64,000 bases of DNA, from contig CALCJK010000001.1 of the NCBI GenBank assembly GCA_937967455.1, forward strand, positions 62,001 through 126,000. Direction: 5' to 3'. The notes under the pieces were generated by a model that made no database searches, was not told the origin of the DNA, and saw nothing but the letters and a program-made list of their open reading frames with translations. Positions 27,025 through 37,800 of this stretch are shown in pieces. Position numbers and translations under genes: made by a program. Each line of letters begins with the position of its first letter. Positions within the stretch are counted from its first letter, which is position 1. The DNA is from an uncultured bacterium. GTDB lineage: Bacteria; Bacteroidota; Ignavibacteria; UBA10030; BY39.

Positions 27025-28020
27025 TCAGCTATAAAATATTTTAAATATATCATCTTCTGTAATCATCCCTGCAAACCCACCATGCTCATCTATTACTACA
27101 GCTACAAGTACTGATGACTTTTGCATTTCTAATAATAAATCCTTTACTCTTTTAGTTTCTGGAACATAGAGTGGTTTTTCCAAAAGTTCATAATTCACCT
27201 TGGAAGCAACATGTTTACTATAAACGTTAGTTTTTAAAATATTTTTAAGCGGTATAACACCTATGATATTATCTAAACTATTTTCATAAATTGGAATATA
27301 TTTTGCTTTTGTTTTATTAAAAAGAAGACGTAGAGATTCTATAGAAGAGTTAAGTTCGATAGCTTTAAGCTTTACTCGAGGAGTAAGTATATCCTTGGCG
27401 TTCAAATTGGAAAATTCATTCAACCTTTTAAGGAAAGATTTAGTATGTGTATCTATGTTACTCTTACTATGAATTAAATCGATTACATATTTAAGCTCTA
27501 AATCAGGAGCTTTAATTTCATTGGTTTTAATTTTAAAAATAAAATTAATTGATGATGTTAAATATTCAAACAATTGAGAGATAGGCAATATAAGCAAATA
27601 AATGATAAATAGCGGTAAAGCCGCAAATCGAGAAAAATGTATCGGAAATTTTCTAGCAATTATTTTAGGAGTAATTTCTCCAAATAACAAAAGTAGAATT
27701 GTAACAAGTATTATTTCAACAAAGACAGATAACAATTCATTGGAAGAAGTGAGTTTTATAATATCAATTGTAATATATACAGCTACTATAGCGATTGAAA
27801 CATTTACAATCGTATTGCATATTAAAATAGTAACTAGAAGTTTAGAGGGATATTTAAGTAGATAAGTGGAAATCTTATGAGTTATTTTAAACCTCTCGGC
27901 AATTTGCTTTAGGTGATTTTGATTAAGTGTAAAAAAAGCTACTTCACTTCCTGAAAAAAAAGCTGATAACAATAAAAGAAGTATAAAAGTAACAAAATAT
28001 TTCAATAGATTTATATCCAA
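27025..28020 (-). CDS. CNNM (DUF21) and CBS-pair membrane protein, short CorC/HlyC type
   Basis: 331 residues. The N-terminal DUF21 domain has about four membrane helices and opens with SAFFSGSEVAFFTLN (residues 19-33), the family signature. A CBS pair follows (KYIPIYENSLDNIIGVIPLKN and VAVVIDEHGGFAGMITEDDI). The C-terminal CorC_HlyC domain common in the family is absent. Relatives are linked to Mg2+/Co2+ efflux. It starts 3 bp after the large T9SS protein gene, so the two are probably co-transcribed. Confidence 0.88.
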   Translation of the reverse strand: MDINLLKYFVTFILLLLLSAFFSGSEVAFFTLNQNHLKQIAERFKITHKISTYLLKYPSKLLVTILICNTIVNVSIAIVAVYITIDIIKLTSSNELLSVFVEIILVTILLLLFGEITPKIIARKFPIHFSRFAALPLFIIYLLILPISQLFEYLTSSINFIFKIKTNEIKAPDLELKYVIDLIHSKSNIDTHTKSFLKRLNEFSNLNAKDILTPRVKLKAIELNSSIESLRLLFNKTKAKYIPIYENSLDNIIGVIPLKNILKTNVYSKHVASKVNYELLEKPLYVPETKRVKDLLLEMQKSSVLVAVVIDEHGGFAGMITEDDIFKIFYS

Positions 28021-28023
28021 TGA

Positions 28024-31000
28024 TTAGAATGGATTGTAACTTTGGTCTGGTTGAATTATGACTATTTTAAGAATTTTTTCACCCACTTCTGGAATTTCAA
28101 TATGAGCAATATATATTCCACTTGCTACGTAAATTCCAAAATCATTTTTTAGATCCCATTTTACAAATGGATTATTTAAATCATACTCAGTGTTGGAAAT
28201 TGTTCTTATCAAATCACCTGATAGAGAGAATATGCGAATTTTAAAATTTGATGGTAAATTCGAAAATGTTACAAATCTATCTGTATTTGATTTTTCAGCT
28301 TTGTTATATCCAAAATATGGATTAGGATAAACCTTTATACGATTGATTTGTGTTTGCATTAATAACTTGTCGTCAAATGTTTGTTTCTTAGCAACAAATT
28401 CATAAACTCTCCTGGTACTCAATGGATAATTTGGATATATAGTTAAAATATCACCCTCATTCCATCTTACAGTATCAGGACCAGCTTTGCGTAACCAAAG
28501 AACATACATCACATCAGATTCTTCGTAATGGCTTAAATCCAAATTCTTATAATATTCCTGAGCAGTATCTGTATATGTACTTTTAAATATAAATAGGATC
28601 TCTCTACCTCCCAACGTTGCAACCGTTGGATCCCACTTTCCATCTATTCTACCTCTACCTCTATATGTTCGCTCATCGCCTGGGAATCTGGGTTTAGACC
28701 ATAGTGAATCGTTAAATTCCACAAATCCTACATTTAATTGTCTGGGATTAAAATCACCATCAGTGGAATCAATTTCCCATACGGTGAATGGGACCACAGG
28801 ACCTAAATCTGGATTTTCAAATGTGGTATCCGGTTTTGGAGCTGGATATTTATTATAATCGTGATATACCCAACCACCACCACGATATTTAACATATGGC
28901 TCAAAACTCGAATCCACCACTGGATATGGTGGGAAAATTGGGACATTAGCTACATAACGATAAGCTCTTTGTGTAAATTTATTACTAAATCTTATTTCAA
29001 CTTTAAGCAATGAATCAGGTGGTACTCTGGTAGGTCTTAATAAAAAATTTGTTTCAGTTGGATATGCTAAACCAGCAGCATCTATTGCATCTAATCTAAT
29101 TGTGGTATTTCCCTGTCCCTTAAACCATGTTAAATTTGTAGCAGTGGAACTAGTTGTAGCATCTTTAACTGCATTATAATATGTCCAGCCAGGTGGGATT
29201 TGCGTATCTCTTCTAACTCCTATAGGAGGCTTCACAACCTTAACTTGAAATCCATTGTGGATGGGCGAATTCTCATCACCATTAAAATTTGTACTGGCGC
29301 GGATAATTGTGTCTCCACTTTCTTTTTCTATTAAATTCCATGACTTTACATTCATTCCTTCACCATTGAATGTTACTTGATATGTTTTCCCATCTAATAA
29401 AGTTGGCAAAAGTACAACAGGTTTAACAGCATCGTCACCAACACGATTATGCATCAATACACTCTGGTATGTTGAAGGGATTAGAGACCCTATTGGTGGT
29501 TGATGTGGAATAACTCTAATAGGTTTTATAAAGTTCTCCAATACGGTAGGTTTTATCCCGATAGAAGAAGTATCATGATTATAAGCGTAAGAAGTTATTG
29601 CAAAATAATATTCTTTACCATTTACTAATTTTGAATCTGTAAAATAGTCTTTTATAATACGCAAGTTTCTTTTGATTCCGGAATCAGTGCCAAATGCTAT
29701 TGGAACCCAGGATTTCAATCCAGTTGCGGGATCTGTTTGCCATTCATATATTTCTCTTATTCCGTCTTTTAAATCAAAAGTACTAATTCGCACCCAGGGT
29801 CCATCCTGTGTTTTTCCCTGATAAATATTATATCCCTGGAATTTATAACCAAATTGATTGAAGTTTTCTGTAGAATCATTGTTTGCCCAATCAAGTATAA
29901 CTTCATTAGATAATTCTGAATATTGGATATTTGGTTGTGGTGGCGGACCTGCAATTTTGAAATTTTGATCATATGCTTCTTGAACGATTGCATCATATGT
30001 TTTCAACAATGTCACACTATTCAAACGGTCTTTACCTTGAGCCAATATAAATGCACAAATTACTACCTGCGTATCACCTGCAGCAAAATTAAATGGACCG
30101 GATGATAATAAAAGTTTAACATTTTGTGGGTTGAGAACTGGTCGGTTATTCCTTGGCAACCAACCTTGATCTTTAACGGGATCACCACTTAATGGAAATT
30201 TAGAAGGTTGTCTTGTGATAGGATTAATGTAAGTGGTATCATACCAACCTCTTCTACCACGCATATAATCATAAGCTATTTTTGAATAATTTTTTGTACC
30301 CAATGGAGGATCAGGATCAATCCCATTTTGAATTCCAAAAAATGAAAACGATGTCATTGATAAATTCTTATATCCCTTCTGCCATACTCCTCTAATCTGA
30401 GCACTATCTGTCATTATTCCAGTTTTTACTATTCCACCCTGAAGTAAATCTATACCAACTGCTGGTGGATTACTTCCATAACCATTCAGGCCAGCATCTT
30501 CAGAACTACCATTATATACAAAAGCCATTTTTAGAACAGTATCACATCCAGGAAAATCATCTTTCGCAAATCCCAAATCAACATCTGAGAATATTGATAT
30601 ATACGCATCATGTAATGTTGTATCGCTTTTATTTATAATTTCCCATCTACAGAAAATTGTTTGACCCAATGCACCCTGTTGTTCGTAAGACCATAATAAT
30701 ACACGAACTTCTAAACCGATTGGTAGTGTTTGACTATTATTTATATGTCCTGAATAATTTAGATCATTATAGACCCAAAAAGCTTGTTTATCCCCATAAA
30801 ATTTTGGTTTATCACCCTTTTTTAAATTGTATTTACCATCATCATCAGCATCTATCCATGGTGCACCCTGAGAAACAGGCCAAGAACTCCAGGCATCGTA
30901 TTCACCATCTTTAGCTGCTGATGAATCAAATTTTGTTATTTTGTAGATCCTAAAATTTTCGCTTAAAGGATTAGATGCAACCGAAGTATTATTTAATCGT

Positions 31001-31335
31001 GTGTTATATATCCCTTGAATTGTTCCAGGTTGATATTCTGTTTGATTATTTTGTACTACTGAAAGTCGAATTTTACCATCAGCATCTTTACCACCAATCC
31101 ATAAACCTGTACTATTAACTGCAGTCTTTAACGAATTTTTTGGAAATATAAATCCAGCACTTTTATTTCCTCTATCGTAAAATAATTCACCATCATTATT
31201 AATATGAACTTTTATTTGATTTATTTCAAATGTTCTTGCATCAAGAATACTTTGCTTATTCAAAGAATTATCATCAAATGAAAATGATAAATTAAAACAT
31301 AGTAGAATTATTACAAAAAAATTGTAGAAACGCAT
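28024..31335 (-). CDS. Large secreted protein with T9SS type A sorting domain (third copy)
   Basis: 1103 residues. A signal peptide occupies about residues 1-19. The N-terminal region shares a fixed pattern with the two other large proteins: NNDGELF, SAGFIFPKN, STGLWIGGKD, then PWIDADDDGKYN near residue 165 (EF-hand/dockerin-like acidic loop). The middle contains a fibronectin-like part and a SGPFNFAAGDTQVV segment. The C-terminus is a type A sorting domain, RIKVYPNPYFG, KIRIFSLSGDLIRTI, WDLKNDFGIYVASGIYIAHI, ending SYNPF. Export across the outer membrane by the type IX system and attachment at the cell surface are expected. Its biological function is unknown. Confidence 0.88.
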   Translation of the reverse strand: MRFYNFFVIILLCFNLSFSFDDNSLNKQSILDARTFEINQIKVHINNDGELFYDRGNKSAGFIFPKNSLKTAVNSTGLWIGGKDADGKIRLSVVQNNQTEYQPGTIQGIYNTRLNNTSVASNPLSENFRIYKITKFDSSAAKDGEYDAWSSWPVSQGAPWIDADDDGKYNLKKGDKPKFYGDKQAFWVYNDLNYSGHINNSQTLPIGLEVRVLLWSYEQQGALGQTIFCRWEIINKSDTTLHDAYISIFSDVDLGFAKDDFPGCDTVLKMAFVYNGSSEDAGLNGYGSNPPAVGIDLLQGGIVKTGIMTDSAQIRGVWQKGYKNLSMTSFSFFGIQNGIDPDPPLGTKNYSKIAYDYMRGRRGWYDTTYINPITRQPSKFPLSGDPVKDQGWLPRNNRPVLNPQNVKLLLSSGPFNFAAGDTQVVICAFILAQGKDRLNSVTLLKTYDAIVQEAYDQNFKIAGPPPQPNIQYSELSNEVILDWANNDSTENFNQFGYKFQGYNIYQGKTQDGPWVRISTFDLKDGIREIYEWQTDPATGLKSWVPIAFGTDSGIKRNLRIIKDYFTDSKLVNGKEYYFAITSYAYNHDTSSIGIKPTVLENFIKPIRVIPHQPPIGSLIPSTYQSVLMHNRVGDDAVKPVVLLPTLLDGKTYQVTFNGEGMNVKSWNLIEKESGDTIIRASTNFNGDENSPIHNGFQVKVVKPPIGVRRDTQIPPGWTYYNAVKDATTSSTATNLTWFKGQGNTTIRLDAIDAAGLAYPTETNFLLRPTRVPPDSLLKVEIRFSNKFTQRAYRYVANVPIFPPYPVVDSSFEPYVKYRGGGWVYHDYNKYPAPKPDTTFENPDLGPVVPFTVWEIDSTDGDFNPRQLNVGFVEFNDSLWSKPRFPGDERTYRGRGRIDGKWDPTVATLGGREILFIFKSTYTDTAQEYYKNLDLSHYEESDVMYVLWLRKAGPDTVRWNEGDILTIYPNYPLSTRRVYEFVAKKQTFDDKLLMQTQINRIKVYPNPYFGYNKAEKSNTDRFVTFSNLPSNFKIRIFSLSGDLIRTISNTEYDLNNPFVKWDLKNDFGIYVASGIYIAHIEIPEVGEKILKIVIIQPDQSYNPF

Positions 31336-31392
31336 TAATAATCTCCAAAAAAGATTAAACTAACATCAATTGGTTTATTCAATTAATTCCAA

Positions 31393-31818
31393 TTAAAATG
31401 GAAGATCATCATCCTGACTTGTTTCTTGAGCAGATTCTTTAGGAATATTGTTCGTATCAGGTGATATTTCTTCAAGGCCTTTACCAGGGCTTAACATAAT
31501 TAAATCATTAGCAAATATTTCGGTAACATATCTTTTAATTCCATTTTTATCGTCATAGCTTCTGGTTCTGATACTCCCTTCAATATATACTTTTTGTCCT
31601 TTTTTAAGATACTGGTTACTAATTTCAGCGAGCTTACCGAAAGTTATAATATTATGCCATTCGGTTCTTTCCTGAATATTTCCATCAGAATCTTTTGTAG
31701 ATTCGTTAGTTGCAATCGAAAATGATGCAATAGCCAAACCATTGGCACTATAACGAAGTTCAGGGTCTTTACCAAGATTACCAATCAGTAGTACCTTATT
31801 CAAACTTTTTCCTGCCAT
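31393..31818 (-). CDS. ssb: Single-stranded DNA-binding protein
   Basis: About 141 residues from [23 protein letters not shown], the usual SSB opening. I prefer this start to the track's 31836 because AAGGAG lies about 9 bp before it and too close to the upstream ATG. The OB fold continues with [20 protein letters not shown] and [17 protein letters not shown], and the acidic tip DDDLPF is the partner-binding tail. It is cytoplasmic yet lies between a PorV gene (23 bp upstream) and a giant T9SS protein gene. Confidence 0.95.
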   Translation of the reverse strand: MAGKSLNKVLLIGNLGKDPELRYSANGLAIASFSIATNESTKDSDGNIQERTEWHNIITFGKLAEISNQYLKKGQKVYIEGSIRTRSYDDKNGIKRYVTEIFANDLIMLSPGKGLEEISPDTNNIPKESAQETSQDDDLPF

Positions 31819-31841
31819 TATCATTAACTCCTTCATTTATT

Positions 31842-32864
31842 TTAAAAATTTAATTGAATATTTATTATTGAATTTGATCCAAAAAACTTTACTGGCCTAT
31901 AAGCAAAATCTACTCCAATCTCTATACTATTTATTTCATATTTTAAACCAATACCATAAGTAAGTTGATATATATATGTTGTCTCTTCTGGAATAAAAAG
32001 ATAACCTGTTCTTATAAATACCACATCACTGAATGAATATTCCAAGCCAGCCTTGTATATATCATTACCATAATTATTGTTCTCGAAAGAGCAATTTAAA
32101 ACTATGTTATTATTCTTTGAGATAAGTTTCGTATATGCAAACCCCAATTCAAGTGAGGAAGGTAAATCGAAAGGTGCAGATTTAAGTATCACTGTTCTCG
32201 ATGTAGGATAAAATGGATTAGTTTGTATTTCATTTTCCAAATCTTTACCCTGGAATTCAAGAGCTGGTCCAATATTTTTTAAAACTATACCAAACATCAA
32301 ACCGGTATTTCCAGCTACATACTGAATCCCTGCATCAAATCCGATTCCTGAAGCTGAAGTTTTATATACATTTTCATATATATACTTTGTAGTTATTCCA
32401 GCAGTTAGTCGATCACTGATTCTTCTAGAATAAGATAAACCTATATTGAAAAATGTTGGAGAAAAGTAATTTCCTGTTCCCTCTGGAAAATCCTCTGTAG
32501 TTTCCTCAATATTTGCAAAATCTACAGATTTAAAGCTGAGTGCAAAGTTGCCAAGACCATTAATATTTACTTGAGCTGCAAAATAGTTAATATCAATATC
32601 AGCAATGTAACTATTATGAGAAAAAATTACCCCAAACATTTTATCCTCATAGACTAATCCTGCAGGATTCCAGCTCAATGCTTCAATACCTCTGGCAAAT
32701 GAAACTGTTGAATTACCAAGAGCTGCACCTCTTGCTCCAATTGGGATCAAAAGCTCATGCGCTCCTGCTGTACCTTTTTTACTTCCTTTGCTAGCTTTTA
32801 AATCAGATGTAAAAATAAAATTACAGATTAAAAATAATATAATTAGATAACAAAAATTTTTCAT
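31842..32864 (-). CDS. PorV/PorQ family outer-membrane barrel protein (third copy)
   Basis: 340 residues. A signal peptide ends near residue 24, followed by the family opening KKGTAGAHELLIPIGARGAALG and EALSWNPAGL. The rest alternates amphipathic strands and ends in IINIQLNF, with the terminal Phe expected of a BAM substrate. In T9SS bacteria PorV shuttles cargo from the translocon to the attachment complex; whether this paralogue does so is inferred. It begins 34 bp after the beta-propeller gene. Confidence 0.88.
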   Translation of the reverse strand: MKNFCYLIILFLICNFIFTSDLKASKGSKKGTAGAHELLIPIGARGAALGNSTVSFARGIEALSWNPAGLVYEDKMFGVIFSHNSYIADIDINYFAAQVNINGLGNFALSFKSVDFANIEETTEDFPEGTGNYFSPTFFNIGLSYSRRISDRLTAGITTKYIYENVYKTSASGIGFDAGIQYVAGNTGLMFGIVLKNIGPALEFQGKDLENEIQTNPFYPTSRTVILKSAPFDLPSSLELGFAYTKLISKNNNIVLNCSFENNNYGNDIYKAGLEYSFSDVVFIRTGYLFIPEETTYIYQLTYGIGLKYEINSIEIGVDFAYRPVKFFGSNSIINIQLNF

Positions 32865-32898
32865 CGTATTAAAAAATTATTAATTAAGATACAACTAT

Positions 32899-33801
32899 TT
32901 ATTTTCTTTTCCAACTTAATACCTTATCTTTTGGAAAAATAACTATTGCCTCATCTGTTAATATAAAAACATTTTTATTGTTTATTGAAATATCTCTAAA
33001 ATTCTTTGAAATATATTTAAAGTCCTCTAGATCATATTTAATTATATTATTTTCCCTAATATATTCCATAAGGTCATCATTAACCCAGAGGAATAATCTA
33101 TCATCGAAGATAAAGAATGATGAAATAAATTTATCGAATTTAATTTCTTTTAACAAAAATCCCCAATTTGAATATACATATATAGAATAATCTGTCAGAA
33201 TGTAAATATTATTTTTTGAATCAAACGCTATCTTTTTGGGATACGATGATTGTAAATCAGAAAATTCTAATTCGCCAAAGGTAGTTTCTAACTTTGTTTC
33301 CTTCGAATATTTATAAAACCTCTTATTTTCTGTATCGAATACGATAAGATTCGAAAATTTATCAATCCCTATAAGAGACGGATATTTGATATTAGACACA
33401 AAATTATCAAACGAGAAACTATTTAAATAATCTAGATTCTTGTTAAACCTTTGTATTCTATTATTGTATAAATCTGTTACATATATATTTAGACCGTCAT
33501 TAGTAAAAAAAGAAGTTGGTTTATCAAAATTTAGATTTCCCCAACCTTTTCCACCGATTTGTTTAATTAAAAATCCAGATTTGTCCAATTTAATTATGAC
33601 ATTCTCCTGTGTTGATAATATAAAAAAATCGTCATCAGGTGTAGCTATTATTGATGAGGGAAATTTAATTATGGTATCGATTTTAACAATTTTGAAAGAT
33701 ATGTTCTGAGCGGGTGAATGATAAGATGTAAATAAGAACAGGACAAGTAATATAATTAGAAAAAAAATTAATGGGTTGCTCGCATGAAATGAGCAACCCA
33801 T
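32899..33801 (-). CDS. Secreted NHL/6-bladed beta-propeller protein
   Basis: About 300 residues. Blades of the NHL type are visible: FILSTQENVIIKLDKSGFLIKQIG, INVTDLYNNRIQRFNKN-like (IYVTDLYNNRIQRFN) and IVFDTENKRFYKYS. A hydrophobic stretch ending in HSPAQN is a signal peptide. The start is uncertain. The track ATG at 33846 lies inside the upstream PorV gene; I use ATG 33801, which falls in the 5' arm of a terminator-like hairpin. Neither has a ribosome-binding site. The role is unknown; its place between two PorV genes suggests the cell surface. Confidence 0.75.
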   Translation of the reverse strand: MGCSFHASNPLIFFLIILLVLFLFTSYHSPAQNISFKIVKIDTIIKFPSSIIATPDDDFFILSTQENVIIKLDKSGFLIKQIGGKGWGNLNFDKPTSFFTNDGLNIYVTDLYNNRIQRFNKNLDYLNSFSFDNFVSNIKYPSLIGIDKFSNLIVFDTENKRFYKYSKETKLETTFGELEFSDLQSSYPKKIAFDSKNNIYILTDYSIYVYSNWGFLLKEIKFDKFISSFFIFDDRLFLWVNDDLMEYIRENNIIKYDLEDFKYISKNFRDISINNKNVFILTDEAIVIFPKDKVLSWKRK

Positions 33802-33802
33802 T
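33760..33802 (-). terminator. Intrinsic terminator of cassette B, overlapping the next ORF start
   Basis: On the minus strand AATGGGTTGCTC pairs perfectly with GAGCAACCCATT (12 bp, 9-nt loop) and is followed by AATTTTTTTTC. This is a textbook intrinsic terminator 17 bp after the PorV stop. The candidate start codon and signal peptide codons of the downstream propeller gene lie within it. Confidence 0.88.
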
Positions 33803-33818
33803 GAAATTATTGAATATC

Positions 33819-34859
33819 TCAAAAACCTAAGCGGATTGAGAACCATTGATTTGCATCGAAGAATTTAGCGGGTCGATATGCATAATCCACTGCCATTTCG
33901 ATACCGCTTATCTGGTATTGAACTCCAGCACCAAATGTAAAGTCATATATACCTTCAAGCGTTTCGGGAACGTCTGGAGATACGAGATAACCACCCCTCA
34001 AAAAAAATATATCTTTAAATGAGTATTCAACCCCAAATCTATATTGATCATTGGAGTAGTTATTATTAACAAATGTAGTATTGAATGACAAGTTGTGTTC
34101 GCTTGTTAAAGGATATAAATAAGATAGTCCTAACTCAAGTGTAGTTGGAAGATCAAATGCAGCTGTTCTAATAACATAAGGTTGAGGTGGAAAACCAACT
34201 GGTTGATTAGGATCATTTACAAACCTTTCAAAATCCGGTCCATCAAATCTGATTTTTGTTCCTAAATTTTTTAAAGCAATACCAAAATTAAATCCAGTTT
34301 CGCCAGCTTTATACTGTAATCCAAAATCAAATGCAAAAGCTGATGCTTCAACTCTTTGGATTGATTCATAAACTAGTTTAACATTCGTTCCAAAGAATAT
34401 TCTGTCTGTCATTCTTCTTGCATATGTTAAACCGATTGTCATATATGTCGGTGAATAATTTACACCAGTGCCTTCAGGTTTATCAATAGTTGTAACTTCT
34501 ATATCGCCAAATGATAAAGTTTTTAAACTTGCGGCAATATAACCAAAATCACCAAGGTTTCCTGATGCAGCAAAGTAATTGACCCCAATATCTGCAATAT
34601 ATTGTAGATTAGAGAACATTACTTCTGAGGTTAGACTACTGCGTGCCAAACCAGCAGGATTCCAGAACAAAGCATCCAATCCTTGAACTCTTGCTAGAGT
34701 AGAACCATTTAATCCAACTCCTGAAGATCCAATTGGAATAAGCAATTCAGTTGCAGCAGCTGTACCTCTACGATTTGGTGACCCAGCCTCTGCATCATAA
34801 AACAATCCTAAGATAAGTACTAGAATAACAACGATTTTTATTATTTTCCAGTTTTTCAT
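33819..34859 (-). CDS. PorV/PorQ family outer-membrane barrel protein (cassette B)
   Basis: 346 residues from ATG 34859, chosen over the track start because AAGGAGA lies 7 bp upstream of it. A signal peptide is followed by GSPNRRGTAAATELLIPIG, LDALFWNPAGLARSS and FGDIEVTTIDKPEGTG, all shared with the other two copies. Amphipathic strands end in FSIRLGF, a BAM-type C-terminus. It is 29 bp downstream of the large T9SS protein and closes the cassette before a strong terminator. PorV-type shuttling of that protein is the inferred role. Confidence 0.88.
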   Translation of the reverse strand: MKNWKIIKIVVILVLILGLFYDAEAGSPNRRGTAAATELLIPIGSSGVGLNGSTLARVQGLDALFWNPAGLARSSLTSEVMFSNLQYIADIGVNYFAASGNLGDFGYIAASLKTLSFGDIEVTTIDKPEGTGVNYSPTYMTIGLTYARRMTDRIFFGTNVKLVYESIQRVEASAFAFDFGLQYKAGETGFNFGIALKNLGTKIRFDGPDFERFVNDPNQPVGFPPQPYVIRTAAFDLPTTLELGLSYLYPLTSEHNLSFNTTFVNNNYSNDQYRFGVEYSFKDIFFLRGGYLVSPDVPETLEGIYDFTFGAGVQYQISGIEMAVDYAYRPAKFFDANQWFSIRLGF

Positions 34860-34888
34860 ATTCTTTCTCCTTAAATAATTTTTCATTA

Positions 34889-37800
34889 TTAGAAAGTATC
34901 TAACCGCTCTTCTTGTATGAAGATGGCAAATTTTACAACTTTTTCACCAATACCTTCAGCCTCAATATGAGCAATATACATACCACTGGCTACTGGTATA
35001 CCAGCATGGTTTTTTAAATCCCACCTTGTAGAGCTGTTGTCAATGATACCCATATTATCATGTTCAATTGTTCTAATCATATCTCCTGCCAGATTAAATA
35101 TTCGTATTTTACATTTTGCAGGGAGATTTGTAAAGGTCACATAACTATCAAATGCATCTTGTTGTAATTGATGAGAAGCATAATATGGATTCGGCACAAC
35201 TTTTATTTTATTCATCTCATTTCTCATTCGAGCCAAATCAGGATTACCCAAGATAGGTGCTTTAACCTCGAATTCAAAAACATTATTGGCATTTAACTGA
35301 TAATTAGGTCGAATATAGAATATATCCCCTTCTCGGAATGTTGTATCAGGTCTCAGACGTTTCATCCATACAGCATACATTACTGGCACTTTATCAAATT
35401 TATCCAATATATTGAAATGAGGTTTATAAGTCTCCGTTGTACCACCTGTATAAATCGTTTTTGGAGTATCTGTATAAGTTGTTCCGAATATTAAAATCAC
35501 TTCATCACCTTGTTTAGAAGCCAATGGTGTTGTTGGCAATACAGGGTTAGGATAATAGAACTCAGTTGGATACCATCTTCCATCAACTTTACCATAATTA
35601 ACAAAAATTGTAGTATCAACTAATGTTGAGTCTGGTCTCATTATTTTCACGTCTTTATATAAAGTATCATTTCTTTCAATTATTGCGACATCAAGTTGTC
35701 TTTCAGTTCCATGAATTGTATCTACTTCCCAAACAGTAAAGGGAACAACATATCCGCTGTCAGGAACACCTAATCTATATTGTTCGTAGTCCTGGTACAA
35801 GAATCCACTACCAGTACTATCTTTTACAAATGGTCTGAATTCAGGATGTACAACCCTTCTCTTTATTGGTGGGAAGGGTGCAAATCCAGCTATGTAACGA
35901 TATGCTTTTTGTGTATTTTTTGTACTAAATCGGATTTCAACCCTACGTAAGCTATCGGCTCTAAGTCCACTTTCTTTATACTCAAAGTTATCAGATCTCG
36001 GATAAGCTACCAATCCATATCTTGTAGTTGTGCCAAACTCATCCATTGTTGAATTATATGCACCATTAAACCATCTACGCCCTTTATATGACCATCCTCT
36101 TGGATTTTGGGTAGCTCTACGCACACCTACTGGAAGTTTTACAACTTTTGGCATAACATTAGAAACGACTGGATAATTGTCATCACCGCTAAAATTATTA
36201 CTTTCATACACAAGACTATCGGTTGTTGAATTTATTACTCTCCATAGTTTCCAAGCAGTCACATTTGTATCAACTCCATCAAATGTAATTTTGTATTTTG
36301 CATTTTCAGTTCTCCATGGATCAATAACATAGATTTGTAAAGCATCATCAAAATGATTTTTTGATACCCATCGATTATGTGAGACAAGATCTCCGTAATT
36401 AGCTCCACTTGGGAATTCTGAACCCTGGACGGGATTTTTGGGAACGATTGTAATTGGTATTTTTGGAGATTCAAGTACTAATAGTCCACTAATTGTCTTT
36501 AATTTAGATGTATCAGTATCTTCATATTCTGCAATTGCTGTTGCAGTCAAAATAAAGTAATATGGTTTTCCAGGAATAAAAGGTTTTAAACTAATACGAT
36601 CTTCTGTTAATAAAATATTATTTACTATACCTTCAGTTCCACCTTCCCATATTTTCATTTTAACTGGTTCGTCGACATTAGGTACAGAGACCCAATCGTA
36701 AACCTTATTTCGCCCACCCTTTATATACCAGTTAGCTATTTTTTCAATTTTTGCACCAGGTCTTAACAACGGATCATTTGTTTGATATAAATCATATGCA
36801 TGGAATTTCCAGGTTGTCGAGTCGAACTTAGGATCAAAGTTTACAAAATCTTCAGCTCTTTTATCCCAAGTGAGTAATAGATTTCCATTTACAAAGCTGT
36901 ATTCAAGCTTTGGCATTGGTGGAGGTGGAGGCAGGCGAAAATTATTATTAAACAGTGTTTGAGATAAATCAGCATAATTTCTTAATACAGTAATACTATT
37001 CAATTCACTTGAACCCCTAGCTACAATGACACCTACAACTACCTGTTGAGTATCACCTGGCATCATTCTAAATGGTCCTGCTGGCATTGTAAACCTAATG
37101 TCTGATGGTGCTACATAATCCTTATTTAAGAACCCTACTCCAGTAACGGGATCACCAGCAAATACAAAACTTACTGTGTCACCAGTATGGGGATCTATCC
37201 AGGGTTTATCAGTTCTTGTTCGACCCTTCATGATATTATAACTTTGTTCATATAAACTTGGATCGTACCAATCTGGATTGGTACAACCTCCTTGTCCTGG
37301 ATTACAATAAAAATTGAACCCTGATTGGTTAAGGTTGATATATCCTGGAATTCTTAATCCGGACCATTTTGCTGTGTCTTCTATATTGCCAGTGAAAATT
37401 CTTGGACCCTGGAAATATTTATATCCAACAGATGGAGGAGCAGATCCATAGCCTGGTGGACCATCATTATTATCCCCATTGTAACAGAAGCCTAAGTTTC
37501 GTTTCTCATAAATAACACCCCTTGATGTTACAGTAGAATCGAAAATCGTAGTATCCACACCGCAATAATCATCAAAAGCATCACCTAAATCTGGATCTGA
37601 CCAAACAACCAGATAAGTTGAGTCCCAAACATTACTACTCTTATTAATCACTTCAAATCTCATAAATATCATTTGTCCAAATGGACCCGATCTATTATAT
37701 GCCCAACTCAACTGTCTCACCTCGGCACCCAATGGCAAACTACGCCCCCAAATCCAAGAGTGATACGCTGGATCAGCATCATTATATACAGCAAACATTA

